Origin: Ancylobacter tetraedralis
GTDB taxonomy: Bacteria > Pseudomonadota > Alphaproteobacteria > Rhizobiales > Xanthobacteraceae
Assembly: GCF_014195655.1 (NCBI RefSeq)
Contig: NZ_JACICD010000008.1
Coordinates: forward strand, 124,001-188,000
Reading direction: 5' to 3'
Length of the DNA: 64,000 bases
Part shown: positions 55,704 through 64,000 of the stretch, piece after piece
How positions within the stretch are numbered: the stretch's first letter is position 1
Layout of the letters: each line of letters opens with the position of its first letter
The notes under the pieces: model-generated
Databases searched by the model: none
Told to the model about the DNA's origin: nothing
What the model saw: only the letters and a program-made list of their open reading frames with translations
Made by a program: the position numbers and the translations under genes

Positions 55704-56605
55704 TCGGGCTCTCGGGCGGGCGAGGCATCGGGCATCGGGATGACGTCGACCTCGACCGAGAGCTTCTGCTTGCCCGAGCCGATCAGCACGCCGCCGATCG
55801 GCGCCACGTCGCTATAATCGCGGCCATTGGCCAGCACGACATGGTCGGTCGCCACGATCAGCGCATTGGTCGGATCGAGCCCCTGCCAGCCATCCTCTTC
55901 CCCGCACCACACCGACACCCAGGCATGGGTCGCGTCCGCGCCCTGCAGCCGCTCCTTGCCGGGCGGCGGCTCGGTGCGCAGGAAGCCCGAGACATAGGCG
56001 GCCGGCAGCCCGAGCCCGCGCAGCCCGGCGATCATGATATGGGCGAAGTCCTGGCACACGCCGGCCCGCAGGTTGAACGCCTCCAGCGCCGGCGTGGTGA
56101 CGTCCGTCGCGCGCGGATCGTAGGTGAAGTCGGCGTAGATCCGGCGCATCAGGTCGATGGCGCCGGCCAGCATCGGCCGGCCGGCCGGGAAGCTCTTCGC
56201 GGTCCAGTCGGTAATGGCCGGGCTCAGCGGCACGGCAGGGCTGGGAAACATGTGGTGCGCCGGCGAGTTCGGGCCGGGATCGAGGCAGGACGAGGCCGCC
56301 TCGCGCACCGCCTCCCAGGCCGGCGAAGCGGCGGGATCGAGCGCCGGCCCCGCCGTCACCTCCACCCGAGCCCGCGTGCGCACCCGGAATTGGGTATGCG
56401 GCGTCTCGATGCGGATATGCACCACCGTATTGCCGAAGAAATCGCGCGTTTCGATCCACTCCACCGGCTCGGGCTCGACCGCGAAATGGCTCGCCACCAC
56501 CCGCTGGCCCGGCCGGGCGACCGGGACCATGCGCACCACATGGCGGGCGACCGGCACGGCATGGGCATAGGAATAGGCCGTGGTCTGGTGAATGTCGTAG
56601 ATCAT
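55694..56605 (-). CDS. Transglutaminase-like (COG1305) protein
   Basis: This cytoplasmic protein of 303 residues has an N-terminal beta domain (MIYDIHQTTAYSYAHAVPVARHVVRMVPV, typical of bacterial transglutaminase-like proteins) and a papain-like core with the triad C184 (RAGVCQDFAHIMI), H228 (DATHAWVSVW) and D244 (GLDPTNALI). The fold can cleave or form amide bonds. It is the last gene of a three-gene operon with the ATP-grasp/alpha-E and DUF2126 genes, ten bases after the former. The C-terminal tail is Pro/Glu-rich and ends at the 13-bp repeat. The substrate is unknown. Confidence 0.92.
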   Translation of the reverse strand: MIYDIHQTTAYSYAHAVPVARHVVRMVPVARPGQRVVASHFAVEPEPVEWIETRDFFGNTVVHIRIETPHTQFRVRTRARVEVTAGPALDPAASPAWEAVREAASSCLDPGPNSPAHHMFPSPAVPLSPAITDWTAKSFPAGRPMLAGAIDLMRRIYADFTYDPRATDVTTPALEAFNLRAGVCQDFAHIMIAGLRGLGLPAAYVSGFLRTEPPPGKERLQGADATHAWVSVWCGEEDGWQGLDPTNALIVATDHVVLANGRDYSDVAPIGGVLIGSGKQKLSVEVDVIPMPDASPAREPEPD

Positions 56606-56615
56606 GGCGCCCGCC

Positions 56616-59129
56616 TCACGACACCAGATCCCACGGTGTTTCCACCGGCTGGCGATGGATGAAATAACGCTCGGCGACGTCGTTCGACAGTTCCATCAGC
56701 TGGCCTTCGATCTCGCGCAGGCGCGCGTCGTCGAAGTCGAGCGCGTCGAACGCCCTCATCGAGGCGACGAGGCGGGCGGCGAGCCGCTCTTCCGGCGGGG
56801 GCGGCTCATCCCCCAGATGACCCGGCAACTGGTCGAGATGCGCCATGATGGCGTCGATCTGGTAGGCCAGCGAGCGTGGATTGACCGATTCCAGCAGCAC
56901 CAGGTCGAGCACCGGCGCGCGGCTCTCCACCATCACATAGCGCGAGCGGTAGGTGATCTGGCTGTCGCACAGTTCCAGCAGCACATCGAGCGCGCCGGCG
57001 GTGGGCGCTTCGCCGGCCAGCGTGCGGGCGAAGCGGCAGGTGGCGATGGCCCGCTCGATGCGCCGGCCGAGATCGAGGAAGCGCCAGCCGGCAAGCCGGT
57101 TCATGTTTTCCGAGGCGAGGCCGGAAAAGGCGGCGAGCGCCCGGAGCGCGCGGTCGGAACGCTCATAGGCGTCCGGCTCGGCGGTGGCGGCGGGCACCGG
57201 CTCGGCCATCATCAGCGAGAGGTCGGCGAGCGTGCGCCAGGCATCCGGCGACAGGCGGTCGCGAATGACCGAGGCGGTATGGCGCGCCGCCTCGATGATG
57301 TTGGGCAGAGAACCGTTAAGGTCGCGGCGCGTCAGGGCGGCCAGCGCATGCCGCGCCGGCTTGGTGGTGGCGAGATCCGCCGGCATCGCGCCCCAGAGCT
57401 GCAGCAGGCTCACCAGCCCGCCGAGCGAGGATCCCCCGCCCTCCAGCGAGGAGGACAGCCGGCCCATCAGCGTGCGCAGCAGCCGCAGCGTCGTCTCGGC
57501 CCGCTCGATATAGCGCCCGAGCCAGAAGAAATTATCCGCCGCCCGGCTCGGCAGCGGGCCGGTCTGGCGCTTGATCTCCACCCGGTCCACCGCTGGCAGC
57601 AGCGAGGTTTGCTCGGTCGGGCCAGCGTCGAGCACCCACACATCCGTCGAGCGCCCGCCGCTCTGCATGGTGACGGCGCGCGCGTCCAGGCTGTCGGACA
57701 CCCGGCAGAAACCGCCGGGCATCACCTTCCAGCCGGTCTCGGTCGCGGTGAGGAAAATGCGCAGGATGAACGGGCGCGGCTGCAGCTTGCCGTTGCACCA
57801 GACCGGCATGGTGGACAGGCGCGCCGCCTCCTGGCCGACGAAGTCCACCCCGCGCGTGCGGATCGCCGCCTTGATGCGGGCACGGTGGGCGCGGTCGAGA
57901 TCGGCGCCGATCACCGAGCCCTTGTCGAGCAGGCCGGGCAGCGTGCGCTGGAAGGCCGGCGAGATGACGAGGTCCTCGAAACTGTCGAGCACGCGTTCGC
58001 GCTCGGCCTTCTGGCCGCACCACCAGGTCGCGACATTGGGCAGGATCGGCGCCTCGCCCAGCACGCGCTGGCCGAGCTTGGGCAGGAAGCCCATCAGCGC
58101 GGGCGCCTCCACCACGCCGACGCCGACGGCGTTCACCACCGCCACCCCGCCGGAGCGGATGGCCTGCACCAGCCCGGGAATGCCGAGCCGCGAGCGCGAA
58201 TTGAGCTCCAGCGGGTCGGCATAATCGGAATCGAGGCGGCGCAGCAGCACGTCCACCCGCTTCAGGCCGGCCACCGTGCGCACGAACACCACATTGTCGC
58301 GCACCGTGAGGTCCTCGCCCTCCAGCAGCACGAAGCCGAGATAGCGCGCGAGATAGGCGTGCTCGAAATAGGTCTCGTTCAGCGGGCCGGGCGTGAGCAG
58401 CCCCACCCGCCCCTCGCCCGAGCGGTCCAGCCGTGTCAGCCCGGCCCGCATCGCCTGGAAGTAGCTCGCCAGCCGCACCACGTTCAGCGAACGGGCGAGA
58501 TCGGGCAGCGCGCGGCCGATGGCGATGCGGTTCTCCAACGCATAGCCCGCGCCGGACGGCGACTGGGTGCGGTCCGACACCACCCACCAGCTCCCGTCCG
58601 GGCCGCGCCCGACATCGGCGGCATAGATGCGCAGGAAAGTGCCGCCATTCGGGTCGACGCCGACCATCGGGCGCAGGAAATCCGGTGAGCCGGCGATGGC
58701 GGCGGCCGGCAGCGCGCCCGAGCGCACCAGCTGGCCATCGCCATAGATATCCGCCAGCACGCCCTCGACCAGCTGGGCGCGCTGGATCAGGCCGCGCTCC
58801 AGCGCCTGCCATTCGCGCTCGTCGATGACGAGCGGCAGATGCGACAGCGGCCAGGGACGCTCGCCGCCATTGGGATCGTCATAGACGCGGTAGAACACGC
58901 CGGAGCGGTAGAGGTGCCGGTCAGCCGCCTGGAAGCGCCGATTGACCTCCTCCACGCCCATCTCGGCGAGCGCCGCGAGCATGGAATGCCAGTGCGCGCG
59001 CGGGTGCCCCTCGGCATCCACGAGTTCGTCATGCACGCCAGGCAGCGTCTTGTACCCCGCCAACAGCGCCTCGACCGCCTCTTCCTCGAAGCGGCGTGTG
59101 CGCGCCTGTGGCTCACTGCGTCTGGGCAT
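56616..59129 (-). CDS. Circularly permuted ATP-grasp and alpha-E fusion protein
   Basis: This 837-residue protein joins two families that are usually separate. Residues to about 500 form the circularly permuted type 2 ATP-grasp domain (COG2308: LERGLIQRAQLVEGVLADIYGDGQLVRSGALPAAAIAGSPDFLRPMVGVDPNGGTFLRIYAADVGRGPDGSWWVVSDRTQSPSGAGYALENRIAIGRALPDL). Residues from about 530 form the alpha-helical alpha-E domain (COG2307: NFFWLGRYIERAETTLRLLRTLMGRL ... ESVNPRSLAYQIDAIMAHLDQLP). ATP-grasp enzymes join an acid to an amine using ATP. The gene is between the DUF2126 gene and the transglutaminase gene. Confidence 0.92.
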   Translation of the reverse strand: MPRRSEPQARTRRFEEEAVEALLAGYKTLPGVHDELVDAEGHPRAHWHSMLAALAEMGVEEVNRRFQAADRHLYRSGVFYRVYDDPNGGERPWPLSHLPLVIDEREWQALERGLIQRAQLVEGVLADIYGDGQLVRSGALPAAAIAGSPDFLRPMVGVDPNGGTFLRIYAADVGRGPDGSWWVVSDRTQSPSGAGYALENRIAIGRALPDLARSLNVVRLASYFQAMRAGLTRLDRSGEGRVGLLTPGPLNETYFEHAYLARYLGFVLLEGEDLTVRDNVVFVRTVAGLKRVDVLLRRLDSDYADPLELNSRSRLGIPGLVQAIRSGGVAVVNAVGVGVVEAPALMGFLPKLGQRVLGEAPILPNVATWWCGQKAERERVLDSFEDLVISPAFQRTLPGLLDKGSVIGADLDRAHRARIKAAIRTRGVDFVGQEAARLSTMPVWCNGKLQPRPFILRIFLTATETGWKVMPGGFCRVSDSLDARAVTMQSGGRSTDVWVLDAGPTEQTSLLPAVDRVEIKRQTGPLPSRAADNFFWLGRYIERAETTLRLLRTLMGRLSSSLEGGGSSLGGLVSLLQLWGAMPADLATTKPARHALAALTRRDLNGSLPNIIEAARHTASVIRDRLSPDAWRTLADLSLMMAEPVPAATAEPDAYERSDRALRALAAFSGLASENMNRLAGWRFLDLGRRIERAIATCRFARTLAGEAPTAGALDVLLELCDSQITYRSRYVMVESRAPVLDLVLLESVNPRSLAYQIDAIMAHLDQLPGHLGDEPPPPEERLAARLVASMRAFDALDFDDARLREIEGQLMELSNDVAERYFIHRQPVETPWDLVS

Positions 59130-59234
59130 GCCGACCTCTATGCGCGCCCGAGACCCACCGAGGCAACCCGCTCGTGACCGCGCCGGCGTCGCGGTCCACC
59201 ACTCGATGCGCGCGGGCTCCCTCCATCGCCCGGG

Positions 59235-62200
59235 TCAGACCCGGGCCGGTCGTCGGAGGTCGAGCGTGGCCGGGAATTCCGACGACGGCTCCTCGGGCGG
59301 CACGAACAGATAGCCCGGCGTGTGGCCATAATCCTGGAAGCGCGCCAGACGGCGCGCCTGCGCCTCGTAGGAATTCACCGGGAACGTGTCGTAGTTCCGC
59401 CCGCCCGGATGCGCCACATGGTAGACACAGCCGCCCAGCGAGCGGTTGGACCACAGGTCGACGATGTCGAAAGTCAGCGGCGCGTGCACCGGAATGGTGG
59501 GGTGCAGGCCCGAGGCGGGCTGCCACGCCTTGAAGCGCACGCCGGCGACGAACTCGCTGAACCGCCCGGTGGGCCCCAGCGGCAGGCGCCGGCCGTTGCA
59601 GGTGATGATGTGGCGGATCGGGTTCAGCCCCTCCACCTTCACCTGCAGGCGCTCGACCGAGGAATCGACGAAGCGCACCGTGCCGCCGACCGCCCCTTCC
59701 TCGCCCAGCACATGCCACGGCTCCAGCGCCTGGCGCAGTTCCAGCGTCACGCCGCCATGCTCGACCTGGCCGAAATAGGGGAAGCGGAACTCACGCTGCG
59801 CCTCGAACCAGCTCGGATCGACCCGGTAGCCGGCGCGGCCGAGATCGTGCAGCACATCGAGGAAATCGGCCCACACATAATGCGGCAGCATGAAACGGTC
59901 GTGCAGCGCCGTGCCCCAGCGGGCCAGCGAGCCCTCCTGCGGCTCGCGCCAGAACCAGGCGATGAGCGCGCGCAGCAGCAATTGCTGGGCGAGGCTCATG
60001 CGCCAGTCCGGCGGCATCTCGAAGGAGCGGAATTCGACCAGGCCCAGTCGGCCGGTCGGCCCGTCCGGCGAGAACAGCTTGTCGATGCAGATTTCCGAGC
60101 GATGGGTGTTGCCGGTGACGTCGGTCAGCAGATTGCGGAACAGCCGGTCGACCAGCCAGGGAGGGGGCGTCTGCCCCTTGCCCGGCGCCGGCACGTTGGC
60201 CATGGCGATTTCGAGCTCATAAAGCGAATCGTGCCGTGCCTCGTCGATGCGCGGCGCCTGGCTGGTCGGACCGATGAACAGACCCGAGAACAGGAAGGAC
60301 AGCGATGGGTGTCGCTGCCAGTAGGTCACCAGGCTCTTGAGCAGGTCGGGCCGGCGCAGGAACGGGCTGTCCGCCGGAGTGGCGCCGCCCACCACCACAT
60401 GATTGCCGCCGCCCGTGCCGGTGTGGCGCCCGTCCACCATGAACTTCTCGGTGCCGAGCCGCGACAGCCGCGCTTCCTCATAGAGGTCGCGGGTGATCTC
60501 GACGCAGGTCTTCCAGTTCGCGGCCGGATGCACGTTCACCTCGATCACGCCGGGATCGGGCGCGACGCGGATGACATTGAGCCGCGGATCGACCGGGGGC
60601 GTATAGCCCTCGATATGCACCGGCATACCGAGGTCGCCCGCCGTCACCTCGATGGCGGCGAGCAGTTCGAGATAGTCTTCCAGTCGCTCGGTCGGCGGCA
60701 TGAATACGCAGAGCCGGCCATCGCGCGGCTCGATCGTCAGCGCCGTGCGCACCGCCCCGGTGCCGGTCAGCACCTGGTCGACCTGCTCGGTATGGCCGTC
60801 CTCGGTCGAGGTGCGGCGATAGAGCTGGTGCAGCGTCTCGACATCCGGCAACTCGCCGGTGATCGTCATGGGGTCGGCGGGATTGACGTAAGGGTACGCC
60901 GCGGGCGGCACCCAGGGCAGCGCGGCCAGCGGCAGGCGGAAGCCGACCGGCGAATCGCCCGGCATGAGGAACAGCTTGCCGCGGCGGAAGCGCCATTTCT
61001 CGCTGACCCAGCCGCGTTGCGCCCGCGCCTGCCAGCGCTGCACCGGCAGCACATAGCCGGTCGGCCGGCCAAGGCCGCGCTCGAACACGCGGGCGATCCG
61101 CGCACGGTCCTCCGGGCTCTCCAGCTTGGAATCGAGCGGGTCCACATTCACCGGCAGGTCGCCCTCCTTGAGGATCCAGTGGGCGGGATCCTCATAGGCG
61201 GGTTCGACATAGCCCGGCGCGAGGCCGAGGCGCTCGGCGAGGCCCTCGGTGAAGACGCGCGCCTCCTCCGGCCCCGCGCCGGCAAGATTCTCGGTGGCGA
61301 TCAGGTTGGGATCGCGCCAGATCGGCCGACCGTCCTTGCGCCAGTAGAGCGAGAAGGTCCAGCGCGGCAGGCTCTCGCCGGGATACCACTTGCCCTGGCC
61401 GTAATGCATCATGCCGCCGGGGGCGAAGCGCCGGCGCAGGCGGCGGATCAGGTCGTCGGCGCGCATGCGCTTGGTGGGCCCGACGGCGGAGGTGTTCCAC
61501 TCCGCGCCCTGGTAGTCGTCGATCGAGATGAAGGTCGGCTCGCCGCCCATGGTGAGGCGGACATCCTGCGCCGCGAGATCGGCGTCGACCTTGTCGCCGA
61601 GCGCGTCCAGCGCCGCCCAGGCATCATCCGAGAAGGGCAGCGTGACCCGCGGCTTCTCCGCCACGCGCGTCACGCGCATGATGAAGTCGAACTCGGTCTT
61701 GGTGTCCTCGGTGGCCGTGTAGCCGCCGGTGATGGCGGCGGCAGAGGTGTAGTTCGGGGTGGCGCAGAGCGGCAGGTGGCTCTCGCCGCACAGAAGGCCC
61801 GAAGTGGGGTCGAGGCCGATCCAGCCCGCGCCGGGCAGGTAGACCTCGCACCAGGCGTGCAGGTCGGTGAAGTCGACCTCGGTGCCGGTCGGCCCGTCCA
61901 GCGCCTTCACGTCGGGCTTGAGCTGGATGAGGTAGCCGGAGACGAAGCGCGCGGCGAGGCCGAGCCGGCGCAGGATCTGCACCAGCAGCCAGCCGGAATC
62001 GCGGCAGGAGCCGGAGGCCAGCGCCAGCGTCTCGTCGGGCTTCTGCACGCCCGGTTCCAGGCGGATGAGGTAGCCGACCTTCTGCTGCAGCGTGCGGTTC
62101 AGCTCGACCAGGAAGTCGATCGTGGTGACCGGGCCGTTCGGCCGCACCTGCTCGACATAGGCGTCGAGCAGCGGGCCGCCCTCCTCCAGCTCGAGATAGG

Positions 62201-62546
62201 GAATGAGTTCCTTCGCCAGATCCGCGGGATAGGCGAAGGGGAAGCCCTCGGCGAATTCCTCGATGAAGAAATCGAACGGATTATAGACCGTCATGTCCGC
62301 GATGAGATCGACCTCGACGCGGAACTCGGTGGTCGGCTCTGGAAAGACGAAGCGCGCCATCCAGTTCCCGAAGGGGTCCTGCTGCCAGTTCACGAAGTGG
62401 TTCGAGGGGGTGACCTTGAGCGAATAGCTCTTCACCGGGGTCCGGCAATGGGGCGCGGGACGCAGACGGATGATCTGGGGTCCCAGCGTGACCGGCCGAT
62501 CATACTTGTAGGCCGTGACGTGATGCAGGCTGGCAAAGATTGTCAT
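59235..62546 (-). CDS. DUF2126 family protein with N-terminal transglutaminase-like domain
   Basis: This is a 1103-residue protein, the COG4196/DUF2126 family. The N-terminal 290 residues are a transglutaminase-like module with the triad C181 ([16 protein letters not shown]), H230 ([12 protein letters not shown]) and D246 ([11 protein letters not shown]). The remaining 800 residues are the DUF2126 region ([15 protein letters not shown]-like [71 protein letters not shown]). This region has been linked to glutamine-synthetase-type ligases. The start at 62546 ([19 protein letters not shown]) is the family start. It is first in the operon. Confidence 0.92.
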   Translation of the reverse strand: MTIFASLHHVTAYKYDRPVTLGPQIIRLRPAPHCRTPVKSYSLKVTPSNHFVNWQQDPFGNWMARFVFPEPTTEFRVEVDLIADMTVYNPFDFFIEEFAEGFPFAYPADLAKELIPYLELEEGGPLLDAYVEQVRPNGPVTTIDFLVELNRTLQQKVGYLIRLEPGVQKPDETLALASGSCRDSGWLLVQILRRLGLAARFVSGYLIQLKPDVKALDGPTGTEVDFTDLHAWCEVYLPGAGWIGLDPTSGLLCGESHLPLCATPNYTSAAAITGGYTATEDTKTEFDFIMRVTRVAEKPRVTLPFSDDAWAALDALGDKVDADLAAQDVRLTMGGEPTFISIDDYQGAEWNTSAVGPTKRMRADDLIRRLRRRFAPGGMMHYGQGKWYPGESLPRWTFSLYWRKDGRPIWRDPNLIATENLAGAGPEEARVFTEGLAERLGLAPGYVEPAYEDPAHWILKEGDLPVNVDPLDSKLESPEDRARIARVFERGLGRPTGYVLPVQRWQARAQRGWVSEKWRFRRGKLFLMPGDSPVGFRLPLAALPWVPPAAYPYVNPADPMTITGELPDVETLHQLYRRTSTEDGHTEQVDQVLTGTGAVRTALTIEPRDGRLCVFMPPTERLEDYLELLAAIEVTAGDLGMPVHIEGYTPPVDPRLNVIRVAPDPGVIEVNVHPAANWKTCVEITRDLYEEARLSRLGTEKFMVDGRHTGTGGGNHVVVGGATPADSPFLRRPDLLKSLVTYWQRHPSLSFLFSGLFIGPTSQAPRIDEARHDSLYELEIAMANVPAPGKGQTPPPWLVDRLFRNLLTDVTGNTHRSEICIDKLFSPDGPTGRLGLVEFRSFEMPPDWRMSLAQQLLLRALIAWFWREPQEGSLARWGTALHDRFMLPHYVWADFLDVLHDLGRAGYRVDPSWFEAQREFRFPYFGQVEHGGVTLELRQALEPWHVLGEEGAVGGTVRFVDSSVERLQVKVEGLNPIRHIITCNGRRLPLGPTGRFSEFVAGVRFKAWQPASGLHPTIPVHAPLTFDIVDLWSNRSLGGCVYHVAHPGGRNYDTFPVNSYEAQARRLARFQDYGHTPGYLFVPPEEPSSEFPATLDLRRPARV

Positions 62547-62711
62547 AGGCACCAACTGGACAAAGAACCCCGAGCGGACGGACGGTCGCCCGCCCGTACG
62601 ATGGCAGATTGTGGACGGAAGGGAACGCACGAATCGTGCCGCGCGACACTCCACCGGCAGGCCCGGCCCACGACGCTGCGCGGGGGAGCCGGAATGCCGG
62701 CAAAATGACGC

Positions 62712-62755
62712 CCCGCCTCAATATACGGCAACGGGATGCTGCTTATTGAGGCGGG
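62712..62755. terminator. Hairpin between the RND pump gene and the DUF2126 operon
   Basis: A perfect 12-bp stem, CCCGCCTCAATA (62712-62723) / TATTGAGGCGGG (62744-62755), encloses a 20-base loop. Read on the minus strand it is followed by GCGTCATTTT. It lies 13 bases after the RND stop codon and is the probable terminator of that transcript. Confidence 0.65.
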
Positions 62756-62767
62756 CATGTGCGGGCA

Positions 62768-64000
62768 TCACGGCGCCGGCTGCGCGCTGGCAGGCGGTTC
62801 GCCCGAAGGCGGCACGGCGGCGGGCGCGGGCGTCTTGCCCCGGCTGCGCCACTCTTCGAAGCGCTGCAGCACGGTGTAGAACGAGGGCACGAACAGCACG
62901 GCCAGGCAGGTCGAGGCCAGCATGCCGCTGAACACCGCGATGCCGATCGACTTGCGCGAGGCCGCGCCGGCGCCGGTCGCCAGCACCAGGGGCAGCACGC
63001 CGAGAATGAAGGCGAAGGAGGTCATCAGGATCGGGCGGAAGCGCAGCCGGGCCGCCTCCACCGCCGCATCCATGATTTCCAGCCCCTCCGCCCGTTTCTC
63101 GCGGGCGAACTCGACGATGAGGATCGCGTTCTTCGCCGATAGCGCGATCAGCAGGATGAGGCCGATCTGCGTGTAGAGGTTGTTCGCAACGCCGAGCCCG
63201 GTGAGCGCCCCCACCGTGCCGAGCAGGGCGAGCGGCACGGCGAGCAGCACGGAGAGTGGCAGGATCCAGCTCTCGTACTGGCCGGCCAGCACGAAATAGA
63301 CCAGCAGGATGGCGAGGCCGAACACGTAGTAGACCTCGTTGCCGACCACCTCTTCCTGGTAGGACATGGCGCTCCACTCATAGCCCGTGCCGGGGGGAAG
63401 CGTGCTCGAGGCCACCTGCCCCATGATGTCGAGCGCCTGGCCGGACGAGAAACCGACCGACTGCGCGCCCACGATCGTCGCGGCGGGATAGAGGTTGTAG
63501 AGCGTGATCAGCGGCGGGCCGAATATCGGCGTCACCTCCGCGAGGGTGCCCAGCGGCACCATCTCACCCTTGGGCGTGCGGATCTTGAGGTTGAGGATTT
63601 CCTCCGGCGTGCGGCGGAACTCGGAATCGGCCTGGATATAGGCCTGGAAGGTCTGTCCGAACTGGTTGAACTGGGTGACGTAGCTTGAGCCGACATAGCC
63701 CTGCACCGCCGAGAAGACCTGCCCGATCGTGACGCCGAGGGTCTCGGCCTTGATACGATCGATCTTCAGGAAGAGCTGGGGCACGTTGGCCCGGAACGAG
63801 GTGGAAAGCCGCTGCAGCGCCGACTGGCTGGAGGCATTCTTCACGATGGAATCGGTCAGGCTCTGCAGTTCGACGAAATCGAAGCTGCCATTCTTCGATT
63901 CCACCATCATGGTGAAGCCCGAGGCGTTGCCGATGCCCTGGATGGGCGGAGGCACCAGCACGAAGGTAGCCGCGCCGTCGACCTTCTGCAGCTCAGCGTT
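62768..64000 (-). CDS. RND (HAE1/AcrB-type) efflux pump inner-membrane subunit, 5' part outside window
   Basis: Only the C-terminal 410 residues are in the window; the frame is open to the right edge. It shows the pump's second periplasmic loop ([88 protein letters not shown]) and the last helices ([95 protein letters not shown]). These are typical of HAE1 pumps of the AcrB/MexB class. The partner adaptor would lie upstream, beyond the window. The tail ends in a Pro/Ala-rich stretch. Confidence 0.95.
   Translation of the reverse strand, partial: NAELQKVDGAATFVLVPPPIQGIGNASGFTMMVESKNGSFDFVELQSLTDSIVKNASSQSALQRLSTSFRANVPQLFLKIDRIKAETLGVTIGQVFSAVQGYVGSSYVTQFNQFGQTFQAYIQADSEFRRTPEEILNLKIRTPKGEMVPLGTLAEVTPIFGPPLITLYNLYPAATIVGAQSVGFSSGQALDIMGQVASSTLPPGTGYEWSAMSYQEEVVGNEVYYVFGLAILLVYFVLAGQYESWILPLSVLLAVPLALLGTVGALTGLGVANNLYTQIGLILLIALSAKNAILIVEFAREKRAEGLEIMDAAVEAARLRFRPILMTSFAFILGVLPLVLATGAGAASRKSIGIAVFSGMLASTCLAVLFVPSFYTVLQRFEEWRSRGKTPAPAAVPPSGEPPASAQPAP

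Noticed and set aside
59322-62708. A 1128-codon open frame opposite the DUF2126 gene
   Set aside because: Composition typical of antisense high-GC shadows, and the opposite strand has a complete conserved protein with active-site triad.

Overview
The window is GC-rich, densely coded DNA from an alphaproteobacterium, most likely of the order Hyphomicrobiales (Rhizobiales). Evidence for this is a paired b/b' ATP synthase stator, a GANTC methyltransferase of the CcrM type, the ChvG/ChvI two-component pair beside a truncated HprK and a PckA-like gene, an ImuA-ImuB-DnaE2 cassette under a GTTC-N7-GTTC LexA box, and small MSNVIPFP-type and MNRNALY-type proteins. No rRNA, tRNA, CRISPR array, phage or transposase gene was seen.

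Layout. 1-2.7 kb: the F0 operon atpI-atpB-atpE-atpF'-atpF on the minus strand (atpF is cut by the window edge), with a good sigma70-type promoter. 2.9-6.4 kb: smc. 6.6-8.3 kb: an Lrp/AsnC regulator and a drug/metabolite exporter. 8.7-13.5 kb: ccrM, a glutathione transferase, csbD, mutY, a DUF721 gene and a Tat-exported DsbA. 13.7-17.8 kb: a VOC protein, a radical SAM enzyme, a small glycosyltransferase, moaB and a zinc metallopeptidase. 17.9-21.3 kb: a quinone-detoxification-like pair (esterase plus ring-cleaving dioxygenase) with a divergent LysR gene and an OhrR-type MarR gene. 21.4-24.3 kb: a SorC regulator with a SAF-domain dehydrogenase. 24.5-30.6 kb: the SOS mutasome imuA-imuB-dnaE2. 30.7-35.1 kb: an envelope-glycan cluster (GtrA, a GT-C transferase, GtrB, a ChbG/HpnK deacetylase). 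35-45 kb: mixed housekeeping genes, including ExoD, an Hsp70 relative, a double-PAS diguanylate cyclase, ferredoxin reductase, adenosylhomocysteinase and several tiny membrane proteins. 45.2-51.8 kb: HPr, EIIA-Man, HprK, ChvG and ChvI, followed by a HugZ-like protein and a PckA with an altered active site. 51.9-55.6 kb: an antiporter, recR and AmpG. 55.7-62.5 kb: a three-gene operon of transglutaminase-like, permuted ATP-grasp/alpha-E and DUF2126 proteins. 62.8-64 kb: the end of an RND pump gene.

The groups that make the most sense as working units are four. The SOS cassette has its own LexA box. The incomplete PTS (HPr/EIIA/HprK) is next to ChvG/ChvI and the PckA-like gene, linking carbon and nitrogen signalling to envelope stress. 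The quinone-stress pair has a palindromic operator shared with its LysR gene. The amidoligase-type operon at 55.7-62.5 kb is the best candidate for a poorly described pathway: it has all the parts to join and cut amide bonds, but no known product. Large open frames opposite smc, dnaE2, chvG and the DUF2126 gene are high-GC shadows and are not annotated.
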